DNA of 64,000 nucleotides from Desulfonatronum thioautotrophicum (GCF_000934745.1 NZ_JYNO01000001.1:1039535-1103534); one strand, 5' to 3'. Numbered from the stretch's first letter, positions 8,785 through 18,356 are shown. Made by a program: numbers and translations. Notes: generated from the letters alone by a model not told the origin.

Positions 8785-9221
8785 TGGATTTTATGACCGC
8801 CTTGGATATCGGAGCGTCCGGCTTGAGTGCTGAACGGACGCACCTGAATATCATTTCCATGAACCTGGCCAATGTGAACACCACCCGAACCCCGGAAGGC
8901 GGACCATACCGCCGCAAAAGCGTCGTCTTTCAGGCCACGCCGTTGGATTCCCCATTCACAAAAGCCATGCGCTCGGAACTGGAACGGGAAGTCCAGGGGG
9001 TCAAGGTTTCAGGCGTTGTCACGGACCAGCGTCCGTTGCGGCGGGCCTACGATCCCGGCCATCCGGACGCGGACGGGCAAGGTTACGTCAGTCTGCCGGA
9101 CATCAACGTTGTTGAGGAAATGGCCAACATGATGACGGCCCTGCGTACCTATGAAGCCAACGCGGCCACAATCTCCTCGGCCAAAGCGATGTTCAACAAG
9201 GCCCTGGAACTGGGTCGATAA
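8784..9221 (+). CDS. flgC: Flagellar basal-body rod protein FlgC
   Basis: The 145-residue product is FlgC, the second proximal rod subunit. It has the N-terminal motif DIGASGLSAERTHLNIISMNLANVNTT and the C-terminal GYVSLPDINVVEEMANMMTALRTYEAN shared by axial proteins. Its ATG overlaps the flgB stop by one base, so translation is probably coupled. A 186-base spacer with no recognised feature separates it from fliE. Confidence 0.97.
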   Translation: MDFMTALDIGASGLSAERTHLNIISMNLANVNTTRTPEGGPYRRKSVVFQATPLDSPFTKAMRSELEREVQGVKVSGVVTDQRPLRRAYDPGHPDADGQGYVSLPDINVVEEMANMMTALRTYEANAATISSAKAMFNKALELGR

Positions 9222-9407
9222 TTGTCCGGTGAATTATTTCCTCGTGCTGCGTTGCGGCAAGGAGTGCAATCGCTCATGTGCGGGGAGCCATGATTTCTAC
9301 GGAGTTTCTTTTGTTACCAATGCGCTTTTTTGGATAGACTGTTCACTTCAGGATTTTTCAACACGCAAATGACCGTTTCGCCCTGGCGCGAAGATTCGGA
9401 GCTCACC

Positions 9408-9713
9408 ATGACGATATCGCCCATTGCCCTGAAAGCCTACAACCAGGCGGCACAGGCGGCCCGGCCGGAAACCATCAAGCCACATGAAGAGGTTCGGTCG
9501 TTCACCGACACCCTGAAAGGCTCGCTGGCCGAAGTAAACAGCCTGCGCCAGGAATCCATCGGGATGATTCAATCCTTTGCCTCCGGTGAGAATCAGAACG
9601 TGCATGAACTGATGATATCCATGCAGAAGGCCAGCTTGTCCATGAGCATGACTTCCGCTGTACGCAACAAGATCATGGAAGCCTATAAGGAAGTTTTGCG
9701 CATGCCGTTCTAG
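9408..9713 (+). CDS. fliE: Flagellar hook-basal body complex protein FliE
   Basis: The 101-residue product fits FliE, the adaptor joining the MS ring to the rod. The conserved C-terminal part is visible: SFTDTLKGSLAEVNSL, NQNVHELMISMQKASLSMSM, and VRNKIMEAYKEVLRMPF. The start at 9408 is preferred because GGAG lies 7 bases upstream and gives the family length. The frame stays open to 9330, but that extension is not family-like. Confidence 0.95.
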   Translation: MTISPIALKAYNQAAQAARPETIKPHEEVRSFTDTLKGSLAEVNSLRQESIGMIQSFASGENQNVHELMISMQKASLSMSMTSAVRNKIMEAYKEVLRMPF

Positions 9714-9821
9714 ATGAATGGTCTTTTGGGTTTGAAAGGATTTACTTTTCCAAGCCTCGACGCCAGGGCCGTGATTTCCATTTTCTGAACCCGTCACCTT
9801 TTTCAACTACCGGAGTCTGCC

Positions 9822-11423
9822 ATGCCTCCTTTTCTGGAAAATATGAAAGCCAAGGTTCTCCAAATCTGGAGCGATTCCAGCGTCCCTCAGCGGATCATGG
9901 TCGGCGGGTTGGCGGCGGCTATGGTTTTGATTTTTTTTCTGCTCGTGTACTGGATCGGTCGTCCGGACTTTGCCGTGCTCTATGATCGGCTGACACCGGA
10001 AGATGCCAGTCGGGTGACTGCCATGCTGCAAAACAACAACGAGCCTTATCGCCTGGAGGACAACGGGCAGACCATTCTGGTCCCGGCAGACCGGGTTCAC
10101 GAACTCCGGCTGCGCATTGCCGGCGAAGGAGCGTTGCGCGGCCCAGGGCTCGGATTTGAGTTGTTCGACGATGTAAAACTGGGCCAGACCGACTTTATCC
10201 AACGCATCAATTACCAGCGGGCGCTGCAAGGAGAACTGTCACGGACGATATCCGAATTTCCAGAGGTGGACAGCGCCCGGATTCACCTCGTCATTCCCCA
10301 TCGCAGCCTGTTCATCGAGGAGCAAAGTCCGCCCTCGGCAGCGGTGATCTTGACCATGCGACAAGGGGCCTCATTGGATAACCGCCAAGTGCAAAGTGTT
10401 GTCAACCTGGTTACCTCCGCTGTGGAGGGACTGACCCCTGAGCACATCACGGTGTCCGACACCAGCGGCCGGATTCTGTATCAACCAAGGGTTTCGGATA
10501 CCTTCGAGGGAATGACCAGCACGCAACTGGAGTACAAGCTGCAACTGGAACAGAGCCTGGAGCGGCGCATCAACCAAATGTTGGCCCCGTTATACGGACA
10601 TGGCCATGTTATCGCGAAGGTGAATACGGAGCTGGATTTCAGCAGAAGAACCATCCACAAGGAACTCTTTGACCCGGACAGCTCCGTGGTTCGCAGCGAA
10701 CAGAGAAGCGACGAGACCAGCGTAGGCCAGTCGAACCTAGAAGCCGGGGTGCCCGAGCCGCAATTCCAAGGCGACGGGTTTGCCGGGCAAGGCACTTTCC
10801 AGGAGAGCACCCGCAGCTCCTCCACAACGAATTTTGAGATTAACCGGGAGGAGCAGCAGATTGTCATGCCGCTGGGTGAGTTGCAGCGATTGAGTGTGGC
10901 GGTTATCGTCGATGGAACATACGAACCCGCTGCCGAGGGCCAGGGGCACCTTTTTGTGCCTCGGAGCGCCGAGGAGTTGCAACGTATCGAACAACTGGTC
11001 AGGAATGCCATAGGTTTTGACGGAGCACGTGGCGACAGCGTGGAGGTGTCCAGCATCTCCTTCGGCGGGCCGGAAGTGATTCCCCCGCCCGGACTTGCAG
11101 ATCTGATTCTGGACTATGGCCGGCAATTTGGAAAGCCGATTCTCAATTTCTTGCTGGTCCTGCTCTTCCTGCTTTTGGTCGTCCGCCCTGTGGTGTTGGC
11201 CATGATTCGGCCGCGAGTGGCCGAGCAGGAAGATATGGCCATGGACGAGCTGGAAGGGGAAACGGCTATGGCCCTGGAAAGCGCGGAAGATCAGGAGTCC
11301 GAAGCCATGTTGGCCCAGCGCCGTTTGGAAGAGTTGAAGCAGACCACCGCGGACCTGCTTCAGAAAAACATGGAGCAAAGCATCCATGTCTTGAAAATCT
11401 GGCTGAAAGAGGAGAACGCCTGA
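9822..11423 (+). CDS. fliF: Flagellar MS-ring protein FliF
   Basis: The 533-residue product is FliF, which forms the inner-membrane MS ring. Membrane segments lie at about residues 25-45 and about 440-465 (FLLVLLFLLLVVRPVVLAMI). Between them are the ring-building motifs VLYDRLTPEDASRV, GFELFD, the conserved QRALQGELSRTI, and ARIHLVIPHRSLF. The charged C-terminal tail that binds FliG follows the second segment. The gene is 107 bases after fliE and one base before the fliG start codon. Confidence 0.97.
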   Translation: MPPFLENMKAKVLQIWSDSSVPQRIMVGGLAAAMVLIFFLLVYWIGRPDFAVLYDRLTPEDASRVTAMLQNNNEPYRLEDNGQTILVPADRVHELRLRIAGEGALRGPGLGFELFDDVKLGQTDFIQRINYQRALQGELSRTISEFPEVDSARIHLVIPHRSLFIEEQSPPSAAVILTMRQGASLDNRQVQSVVNLVTSAVEGLTPEHITVSDTSGRILYQPRVSDTFEGMTSTQLEYKLQLEQSLERRINQMLAPLYGHGHVIAKVNTELDFSRRTIHKELFDPDSSVVRSEQRSDETSVGQSNLEAGVPEPQFQGDGFAGQGTFQESTRSSSTTNFEINREEQQIVMPLGELQRLSVAVIVDGTYEPAAEGQGHLFVPRSAEELQRIEQLVRNAIGFDGARGDSVEVSSISFGGPEVIPPPGLADLILDYGRQFGKPILNFLLVLLFLLLVVRPVVLAMIRPRVAEQEDMAMDELEGETAMALESAEDQESEAMLAQRRLEELKQTTADLLQKNMEQSIHVLKIWLKEENA

Positions 11424-11424
11424 G

Positions 11425-12426
11425 GTGGCAGATAAACTGTCCGGCACGCAGAAAACGGCCATTCTTTTGCTGGCCATGGGTGACAAATACGCCGTGGATG
11501 TGTTCAAGCATCTGGATCGTCGCGAGATCACCCGGGTGAGCAAGGCCATGGTGGAGATGGACTCCGTCCCCAAAGAGATGGTTGAGGAGGTGCTGAAAGA
11601 GTTCAACCAGATTTTGACCTTGGGCGAGAACATGCTGGTAAGCAGTCCGGACAGGGTGCGCAAAATGCTTCAGGGGCTGGACAGCGACACGGCCAAGTAC
11701 GTGCTGGACTCCCTGGAACTGGATTCGGGGCCGGCTCCCTTCAAGTCTCTGGAGAACGTCAGCCCGAAAATGTTGGCCCAAATCCTGCGCAATGAGCACC
11801 CCCAGACGCTGGCATTGATTTTGGGCCATTTGGATTCGGAACAGGCCGCCGGACTGCTTCAGAACATGCCTGCCGGAGTTCGGGCTGAAGTGTTGATTCG
11901 CTTGGCCCGCCTGGAGGCCGTGCCGGAGGATATGCTTCACGACGTGGGTAAGATTCTGGAGCGGCAGCTGATCGCCATGGGCGGACGGGAAGGCCGCAAG
12001 GTTGGCGGTATTCCGTCGGTGGCCGAAATACTCAATGCCGTGGAGCGGGCCACGGAAGAAGAGGTGCTGGCGGACATTGAAGAAGAATCCACCCAGTTGG
12101 CTGAGGAGATCCGGCAGCTGATGTTCGTGTTCGAGGACATCAAGTTACTGGACGACCGCAGTATTCGAGAGCTGCTCAAGGAGGTCAGCAACGACGAACT
12201 GACGCTGGCCCTCAAGGGCGCCAGCGAGGAGTTGCGGACCAAGTTCTTCTCCAACCTGTCCGAACGCGCGGCCACCATGATCAAGGAAGACCTGGAAATC
12301 ATGGGGCCGGTAAAACTTTCCGAGGTGGAAACAGCCCAGATGAACGTGGTCAAGATCGTCCGTCGGCTGGAGGCGGAAGGACGGATTATCATCACGGGCA
12401 AGGGGGGCGGTGATGTCCTTCTCTAG
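11425..12426 (+). CDS. fliG: Flagellar motor switch protein FliG
   Basis: The 333-residue product is full-length FliG, the rotor protein that contacts FliF, FliM and the stator. It starts with GTG, preceded by GGAG and one base after the fliF stop. It carries LSGTQKTAILLLAMGD at the N-terminus and the middle-domain EHPQ motif (LRNEHPQTLALILGHL). The C-terminal torque helix contains DDRSIRELLKEVSNDELTLALKG. Confidence 0.97.
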   Translation: MADKLSGTQKTAILLLAMGDKYAVDVFKHLDRREITRVSKAMVEMDSVPKEMVEEVLKEFNQILTLGENMLVSSPDRVRKMLQGLDSDTAKYVLDSLELDSGPAPFKSLENVSPKMLAQILRNEHPQTLALILGHLDSEQAAGLLQNMPAGVRAEVLIRLARLEAVPEDMLHDVGKILERQLIAMGGREGRKVGGIPSVAEILNAVERATEEEVLADIEEESTQLAEEIRQLMFVFEDIKLLDDRSIRELLKEVSNDELTLALKGASEELRTKFFSNLSERAATMIKEDLEIMGPVKLSEVETAQMNVVKIVRRLEAEGRIIITGKGGGDVLL

Positions 12427-13132
12427 CGTGGAAAATGCCCGGTCCGAGGGGAAAATCGTCATTGGGCCCCGGGCCGTGGGCCTCTCTGAATTGACCCTTG
12501 GGGGACGGCAGGCTGTTTGGGGCCAGGAAGTGGAAGAAGAGTATTTAGCCCGGGTTCGGGCTCGGGCCCAGGATGCCGCAAAGGAAATTTTGGCCCAGGC
12601 CATGGTTGAGGCGGACCGGATCAAGGAACAGGCCCGCGAGGAGGGGCTGCAAGCGGGTCAGGTTCAGGCCCAAGCTCGGCTGGATGAACTCCTGGGGCAG
12701 ACTGCCGACCAATGTGCCACGGTGATCCAGTCCCTCCAGCAACAAGGGCAATCGGTATGGCAAACCCACCGAGCTGACCTGGTCCTTCTTGTGCAGATTC
12801 TGGTGGAGAAGGCCATAGCCGTGGAGCTGGACGTCCATCGTAGGGATAGCCTGGCCGGTCTTCTGGATCAGGCCGTGGACATGATCGAAGCCAAGCGGCG
12901 GATGGTCGTCACCGTGCATCCGCGCGACCGGGAGCTTCTTGAAGATCTTTTGCAGCGGGTCCGGGGAGGCGATACCAGCCAGGAAGTCTGGAAAATCAAG
13001 GAAGATCCACAAATTCAGCTTGGCGGGTTGATTCTTGAGTGCGACCACGGAATGGTGGACAATACCATCGCCTCCCGCCAGGCTGGTCTGCGGGAAATTG
13101 TGGACCAGTTGACCCTGGAGGAACAGGATTAA
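12413..13132 (+). CDS. fliH: Flagellar assembly protein FliH
   Basis: The 239-residue product fits FliH, the regulator of the export ATPase FliI. The N-terminus is variable. A long charged helix follows (residues about 40-90, rich in E, Q, A and R), then a C-terminal region resembling the FliH/HrpE family (ILVEKAIAVELDVHRRDSLAGLLDQA). It overlaps fliG by 14 bases; the ATG at 12413 follows a G-rich ribosome site, and a GTG at 12410 is an alternative. Its position between fliG and fliI supports the call more strongly than the sequence alone. Confidence 0.88.
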   Translation: MSFSSVENARSEGKIVIGPRAVGLSELTLGGRQAVWGQEVEEEYLARVRARAQDAAKEILAQAMVEADRIKEQAREEGLQAGQVQAQARLDELLGQTADQCATVIQSLQQQGQSVWQTHRADLVLLVQILVEKAIAVELDVHRRDSLAGLLDQAVDMIEAKRRMVVTVHPRDRELLEDLLQRVRGGDTSQEVWKIKEDPQIQLGGLILECDHGMVDNTIASRQAGLREIVDQLTLEEQD

Positions 13133-14457
13133 TGGGGCTTTGTCCGCGAAACTGCATCAAAGTGCTCCAGGAGACGGAACCGGCGAGGACGTTCGGCAAG
13201 GTTTCCAAGGTGGTCGGCCTATTGGTGGAAGGCCGGGGCATGAAGGCCTCGCTAGGCTCCTATTGTCGTCTGCTCTCTGATGAGGACCCTGAAGGGATAC
13301 CCGCCGAAGTCGTGGGCTTTCGCAACGGGTCGGTCCTGTTCATGCCCTATGGGGAAATGCGGGGCATCCGTCCCGGCAGTCTGATTCAGAATTCCAATGC
13401 CCCGCCGTTATTCCCGGTGGGCGGAGGGATGCTGGGTCGGGTTCTGGATGCCTTTGGCCGACCCATGGACTCCGGTCCTCCTTTGACACCATCTCGATAT
13501 TATCCGTTGCATGCCGAACCGCTCAACCCTTTGAAGCGACCTCGGATTCATGCGCCGCTGGATACCGGTGTCCGGGCCGTCAACGGTCTGCTGACACTGG
13601 GCAAGGGCCAGCGGGTAGGCATTATGGCCGGCTCCGGGGTCGGCAAGAGCACCTTGATGGGCATGGTCGCAAGGTATACCGAGGCCGATGTGAACGTCAT
13701 CGCCCTGGTCGGCGAGCGAGGCCGGGAAGTGCTGGATTTCATGGAAAAAGACCTTGGGCCTGAGGGTTTGGCTCGCTCCGTGCTGATTGTTGCCACCTCT
13801 GAACAGGGGCCGCTTGTCCGGATGCGGGCCGCCTTCGCGGCCACAGCAGTGGCGGAGTATTTCCGGGACAGGGGCAAGGACGTGATCCTGATGATGGATT
13901 CTGTGACCCGTTTTGCCATGGCCGCCCGGGAAGTCGGGCTGGCTGCCGGGGAGCCTCCGGCCACTCGCGGGTATACACCCACGGTGTTCGCCATGCTGCC
14001 CAGACTGCTGGAACGGGCCGGAACCAGCGAACAGGGCAGCATCACGGGAATCTATACGGTCCTGGTGGAGGGGGACGATTTTTCCGAGCCCGTGGCCGAC
14101 ACGGTTCGTTCCATCCTGGACGGACACATCGTCCTGACGCGGGAATTGGCCGACCAGGGGCATTACCCAGCCATTGACGTGCTCAAGAGCGTCAGCCGGC
14201 TGCGGGCGGATGTCACCCCCCCGGAGTTTCTGCAGGCCGGTCGGGAAGTGATTCGTTCCCTGGCCACGTTCAAGAAGGTGGAGGACATGGTAAATATCGG
14301 CGCCTATACCAAGGGCAGTAGTCAGGAAATTGACGTGGCACTCCAGCGTATCGGCCCGATCCTCTCGTTTCTCCGCCAGCATGTGGATGAACAGACCTCT
14401 CTGGAGTCAAGTTTTTCGGCCCTGTTCGACCTGCTGGGCAAGGGCGCGGAAGCGTGA
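13132..14457 (+). CDS. fliI: Flagellum-specific export ATPase FliI
   Basis: The 441-residue product is the flagellar type III export ATPase, related to the F1 beta subunit. It has the Walker A motif GSGVGKSTLMG, then ALVGERGREVLDF, the Walker B strand DVILMMDSVTRFA, and the ATPase signature YPAIDVLKSVSRL. The ATG overlaps the fliH TAA (TAATG) and follows GGAGG. fliJ, which often comes next, is absent. Instead cbiA begins on GTGA overlapping the fliI stop. Confidence 0.97.
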   Translation: MGLCPRNCIKVLQETEPARTFGKVSKVVGLLVEGRGMKASLGSYCRLLSDEDPEGIPAEVVGFRNGSVLFMPYGEMRGIRPGSLIQNSNAPPLFPVGGGMLGRVLDAFGRPMDSGPPLTPSRYYPLHAEPLNPLKRPRIHAPLDTGVRAVNGLLTLGKGQRVGIMAGSGVGKSTLMGMVARYTEADVNVIALVGERGREVLDFMEKDLGPEGLARSVLIVATSEQGPLVRMRAAFAATAVAEYFRDRGKDVILMMDSVTRFAMAAREVGLAAGEPPATRGYTPTVFAMLPRLLERAGTSEQGSITGIYTVLVEGDDFSEPVADTVRSILDGHIVLTRELADQGHYPAIDVLKSVSRLRADVTPPEFLQAGREVIRSLATFKKVEDMVNIGAYTKGSSQEIDVALQRIGPILSFLRQHVDEQTSLESSFSALFDLLGKGAEA

Positions 14458-15983
14458 CGTCCAGCCGAAATACCTCGGGTTTTTCTGAGGGCATTTCTAA
14501 TGGCCTTTCTGGTGGGCTGGTGATAGCCGGAACACGGAGCGGATGCGGGAAAACCTTGACAACGTTGGGACTGGCTGCCGCTCTGCAGAGACGGGGCCTG
14601 GAGGTTCAGGGCTTCAAGGTTGGTCCGGACTTTATTGATCCGACCCACTTGGCCGCTGTCAGTGGACGTCCGGTTCACAATCTGGATGGATGGATTCTGC
14701 GGCAGGACGTGGTTCTGGAGCTGTTTCACCGCCATGCTTTTGATGCGGATGTTTGCCTGGTGGAGGGGGTGATGGGCCTCTTCGATGGAGCCTCCGGCAC
14801 GACCGAGGAGGGATCTACCGCCCAGATGGCCAAATGGTTGGGGCTTCCGGTAGTTCTGGTGGTGGACGCCCGCTCACAGGGACGTTCGGCTGCGGCCCTG
14901 GTACGGGGATTCGCGGAGTTTGATCCGGACCTGCCTTTGGCCGGGGTTGTCTTTACCCAGGTGGGCGGGACAAGCCACATTGAACTGCTTGGCGAAGCCA
15001 TGGCCGCGTCCTTGCCGCACGTGATCTGTCTGGGCTTTTTGCCTCGCCGGCCGGATCTTTCCCTGCCTTCCAGGCACCTGGGGCTGCACATGGCCGAGGA
15101 ACTGGGCCACGGCAGTACTATTGGATGTGCCTTGGCCACCTGGGTCGAGCAGGGCTTGGATATGGAGCGTTTGCTGTCGGTATCCCGGCAGGCCGGAATA
15201 GGGAGACACTTGTCGGGTGGCCCAACGGAGGGTCCGACGTTTTTTTCAGGGGGCTGCCCCAAACCGGGCAGCTTCAGGATATCAGAAAAACCGGGTAATG
15301 CAGACGCGGTTGGGGGGGCAGAGGCAACGGTTCGACTGGGCGTGGCCCGGGACCGGGCTTTTTGTTTTTTTTATCCCGAAAATCTGCGACTGCTGGAACA
15401 GGCTGGAGCGCAAATCGTCTTTTTCTCACCCTTAACGGATACCGAGCTGCCGGAAGGAGTCCGAGGGCTGTTCCTGGGGGGAGGGTATCCGGAGCTGTAT
15501 GCAGAGGGATTGGCCGCCAATACGGCCATGCGGGAAGCGATTCGCCGGGCCGCGGACGCTGGGATGCCCATTTACGCGGAATGCGGAGGGATGATGTATC
15601 TCCAGTCTGAACTTGAGGATGGCGAGGGCAAATCGCACCCCATGGTCGGCCTTTTTGCTGGTCAGGCAAGGATGCGCGACCGTTTTCAGGCCCTGGGGTA
15701 TCGCAGGGTCGAGCTGCTGGACAGCTGCCTGCTTGGTCCCGTGGGGACGCAACTGCGCGGTCACGAGTTTCATTACTCCCGCGTCGATGAGCATCCAGAA
15801 TTTACCCCTGCTCCGGCCTTTCGGATCGAGGATCGTCGCGGACGACAACATTGCGGTGGGTATCATTGGAACAGCGTCGTGGCATCGTATGTCCATGTGC
15901 ATTTCGGATCCCACTCTCCTGCGGCGAGAGCGTTCGTAAGGGCCTGCAACGGCTGGGCAGCAACAACCAACCAAAGGATCTGA
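14454..15983 (+). CDS. cbiA: Cobyrinate a,c-diamide synthase CbiA/CobB
   Basis: This 509-residue enzyme amidates the a and c side chains of (hydrogeno)cobyrinic acid in cobalamin synthesis, using ATP and glutamine. The N-terminal synthetase domain has a P-loop-like GTRSGCGKT, then GFKVGPDFIDPTHL and VEGVMGLFDGASG. The C-terminal class I glutaminase-like domain has GLFLGGGYPELYAEGLA and the catalytic cysteine in YAECGGMMYL. Between the domains, at about residues 250-290, is a poorly conserved linker. The GTG start overlaps the fliI stop (GTGA), so it is translationally coupled to the flagellar operon. The anaerobic assignment (CbiA) rests on the neighbouring cbiC and cbiD. Confidence 0.93.
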   Translation: MTSSRNTSGFSEGISNGLSGGLVIAGTRSGCGKTLTTLGLAAALQRRGLEVQGFKVGPDFIDPTHLAAVSGRPVHNLDGWILRQDVVLELFHRHAFDADVCLVEGVMGLFDGASGTTEEGSTAQMAKWLGLPVVLVVDARSQGRSAAALVRGFAEFDPDLPLAGVVFTQVGGTSHIELLGEAMAASLPHVICLGFLPRRPDLSLPSRHLGLHMAEELGHGSTIGCALATWVEQGLDMERLLSVSRQAGIGRHLSGGPTEGPTFFSGGCPKPGSFRISEKPGNADAVGGAEATVRLGVARDRAFCFFYPENLRLLEQAGAQIVFFSPLTDTELPEGVRGLFLGGGYPELYAEGLAANTAMREAIRRAADAGMPIYAECGGMMYLQSELEDGEGKSHPMVGLFAGQARMRDRFQALGYRRVELLDSCLLGPVGTQLRGHEFHYSRVDEHPEFTPAPAFRIEDRRGRQHCGGYHWNSVVASYVHVHFGSHSPAARAFVRACNGWAATTNQRI

Positions 15984-15985
15984 AC

Positions 15986-16675
15986 ATGGCGGAGCCTACC
16001 TCGATTCCTCTCAACGCAGCGGGGCTGGCAATCGAAGGTGAATCCATGCGGATCATCGATGCCGAAGTTGCGTCGCCCCGCAAGTTTGCCGGCCCCGAGT
16101 GGACTGTAGTTCGACGGATGATCCACGCCAGTGCGGACTTTGAACTGCTGGATCTGGTCCATATCCATCCTCGAGCTGTTGAGGCGGGCCGCAGTGCCCT
16201 CAGGCGAGGCTGTCCGGTGATCACGGACACCCGCATGGCCCTGGCGGGGCTTTCCACTAGGCTGTACTCCCCGTTGGGATGTTCACTCCACTGCCTGATC
16301 GATGATCCACGAACCGTCACGCAGGCCCAATCCATGGGCAGTACGCGGGCTGCCGCGGCTGTGGACGTTGCGGCGAGGGAGTACCCCGAAGCGGTTTGGC
16401 TCGTGGGCAACGCGCCGACAGCCCTGTTGCGGCTTCTGGAGCTGACGGATGGCGGGCAGATCGTCCCGGCGCTGGTGGTGGGCATGCCCGTGGGCTTTGT
16501 ACAGGCAGCCGAATCCAAGCAGGCTCTTCTGGAGCACACGGCCATCCCCTCGCTCCTGATTCGCGGCCGCAAGGGCGGCTCGGCTTTGGCCGCCGCGGCC
16601 CTGAATGCGTTGGCAGGCATTACTCTGAGCGACATTGCCATAAAGGGAACCGACCAGCCCGGTGGCAACGCTTAG
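15986..16675 (+). CDS. cbiC: Precorrin-8X methylmutase CbiC/CobH
   Basis: The 229-residue product moves the methyl group from C-11 to C-12 of the corrin ring to give (hydrogeno)cobyrinate. Family motifs are RRMIHASADFELLDLV near residue 40, GCPVITDTRMALAGL, VGNAPTALLRLLEL, and the C-terminal GRKGGSALAAAALNAL. The start is set by AAGGA upstream of the ATG, two bases after the cbiA stop. An in-frame extension upstream overlaps cbiA and is not family-like. Confidence 0.94.
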   Translation: MAEPTSIPLNAAGLAIEGESMRIIDAEVASPRKFAGPEWTVVRRMIHASADFELLDLVHIHPRAVEAGRSALRRGCPVITDTRMALAGLSTRLYSPLGCSLHCLIDDPRTVTQAQSMGSTRAAAAVDVAAREYPEAVWLVGNAPTALLRLLELTDGGQIVPALVVGMPVGFVQAAESKQALLEHTAIPSLLIRGRKGGSALAAAALNALAGITLSDIAIKGTDQPGGNA

Positions 16676-16725
16676 ATGCATCAAGCAGCGTTTCAGGTGT
16701 TCCTGGTCGGGCATTCCCGTGGATC

Positions 16726-17883
16726 ATGAGCTGGCACGGCAAGGTACGGATCGGGTTCACCACCGGTTCCGCGGCGACCGCCGCGGCCAAGGCCGGGCTG
16801 CTGTTTTTGTTGCAAGGCCGGATGTCCTCACGAGTGGACATCCCTTGTCCTGAAGGGCATGTCCGTCTGGTCCTCACGATTGACCACCTGGAGAGGATAG
16901 AATCGTGTGCGGGAATGCACGCGGCACGGGCCATTGTCCGTAAACAGGCCGGAGATGATCCGGACGTCACCAATGGGGCCCTTGTCGTGGCTTGCGTGCA
17001 CCTGACGCCGAGCCCCGAGACCGAAATCCTGATCCATGGTGCACGAGGGGTGGGAGTGGTCACCCGACCTGGGTTGCCGGTACCTGTTGGACAGGCGGCC
17101 ATCAATCCAGGGCCAAGAAAGCAAATCCGAAGGGCGCTACAGGATATTCTGGATTGCTTTGACTTGCGGGCCCGGGTTGACGTGTACGTGGAGGTTCCGG
17201 ATGGGGAGCGTCTCGCGACCAAGACCTTGAATCCCAGGCTGGGCATTGTCGGTGGCATTTCCATTCTCGGAACGCGGGGTACGGTGAAGCCGTTCAGCCA
17301 TGCGGCCTGGAAGGAGACGATAGTCCAGTGTCTGGATGTGGCTCGGGCCGAGGGGCTGGACACCGTGGTTCTGACCACCGGAGGGCGGGGGCAGCGCTTT
17401 CTGGAAAACGTCTTGCCCAGGTTGCCCCGGATTGCTTTTATCCAGGTTGGTGATCATCCTGGGTTCGCCATGCGCCAGGCGACCCGACGCGGAATGCATC
17501 GGGTGGTCTGGGGCGGTTTCTGGGGCAAGTTGGTCAAAATGGCTCAAGGTCGGCCGCAGACCCATGCCCGCCTCTTTGCCGTGAACCTGGCCGCCCTGGG
17601 TGAACTTGCCCTTGACTGCGGTGTCGGGCTGGACGCAGCACGACGGATTGCCCGAGCCAATACCGCCAGAGAGGCTCTGGACATTCTCCGTGAGACGGAC
17701 CGGTTTGCCGTCACAACCCGAGCCGTCGTCTCCAGGGCCCTTGATCATTCCCGGCTCTGGGCGCGATACTCAGTGGACATTGAGCTGATTCTTTTGGATT
17801 ATGATGGTAGCGTGGTGCACAGGGTGGCAGAACTCGGCGGCTCCGGGGGGCGCCGGGTTCAGTCTCTAGCCGCATCTCCTTGA
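16726..17883 (+). CDS. cbiD: Cobalt-precorrin-5B C1-methyltransferase CbiD
   Basis: The 385-residue product fits CbiD, which methylates C-1 in the oxygen-independent cobalamin pathway using S-adenosylmethionine. The N-terminal glycine/threonine motif GFTTGSAATAAAKA, then GVGVVTRPGLPVPVGQAAINPGPR and GGISILGTRGTVKPFS, are all typical. The start at 16726 is chosen from homology to this N-terminus; a much longer open frame (from 16396) only shadows cbiC, and no strong ribosome site is visible. Its presence indicates the anaerobic, early-cobalt branch. Confidence 0.92.
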   Translation: MSWHGKVRIGFTTGSAATAAAKAGLLFLLQGRMSSRVDIPCPEGHVRLVLTIDHLERIESCAGMHAARAIVRKQAGDDPDVTNGALVVACVHLTPSPETEILIHGARGVGVVTRPGLPVPVGQAAINPGPRKQIRRALQDILDCFDLRARVDVYVEVPDGERLATKTLNPRLGIVGGISILGTRGTVKPFSHAAWKETIVQCLDVARAEGLDTVVLTTGGRGQRFLENVLPRLPRIAFIQVGDHPGFAMRQATRRGMHRVVWGGFWGKLVKMAQGRPQTHARLFAVNLAALGELALDCGVGLDAARRIARANTAREALDILRETDRFAVTTRAVVSRALDHSRLWARYSVDIELILLDYDGSVVHRVAELGGSGGRRVQSLAASP

Positions 17884-17921
17884 GCACCGAAACAGGACAT
17901 TCACACGAGGGGAAACGAATC

Positions 17922-18356
17922 ATGGGAAAAATCATTGCAGTCTGCACCAGTCCAAAAAAAGGGCAGCGGAAGAAAAATATTGAGCAGGGCGAACTCGTGG
18001 TGGAGCATGGTCTCCAGGGGGACGCCCACGCCGGACCATGGCATCGGCAGGTCAGCCTGCTGGCCATGGAAAGCATCCAAAAAATGCAAGCCGCCGGGTT
18101 GAAGGTGGGACCGGGAGATTTCGCCGAAAACCTGACCACTGAGGGGATCGACCTGCCCATCCTGCCGCTGGGAACCAAGCTGCGAATCGGTACCCAGGCC
18201 GTGGGAGAAGTAACCCAAATCGGCAAGGAATGCCATACGCGATGCGCCATTTTCCATCAGGCCGGAGATTGCGTGATGCCCAAGGAGGGCATTTTCATCC
18301 GTGTGCTGGAGGGAGGCCCGGTTCAGGTTGGGGATGTGGTGGAAGTGGAAAGCTGA
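17922..18356 (+). CDS. MOSC-domain protein
   Basis: The 144-residue protein is a single MOSC domain, the fold found at the C-terminus of molybdenum-cofactor sulfurases and in YiiM. Visible are GKIIAVCTSPKKG, the GLQGDAHAG segment, ENLTTEGIDLPILPLGTKLRIG, and the conserved cysteine region GKECHTRCAIFHQAGDCVMPKEGIF. These proteins are thought to handle activated sulfur for metal cofactors; the substrate here is unknown. The ATG at 17922 follows AGGGGA, 38 bases after cbiD, so it may be the last gene of the flagellar-cobalamin operon. Confidence 0.85.
   Translation: MGKIIAVCTSPKKGQRKKNIEQGELVVEHGLQGDAHAGPWHRQVSLLAMESIQKMQAAGLKVGPGDFAENLTTEGIDLPILPLGTKLRIGTQAVGEVTQIGKECHTRCAIFHQAGDCVMPKEGIFIRVLEGGPVQVGDVVEVES

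Noticed and set aside
14400..14460. Cobalamin riboswitch for the cbi genes
   Set aside because: cbiA begins inside the fliI stop codon, leaving no leader for a riboswitch.
16396..16725. A longer cbiD starting at 16396
   Set aside because: The extra 110 residues are the cbiC gene read in another frame and are not like CbiD.
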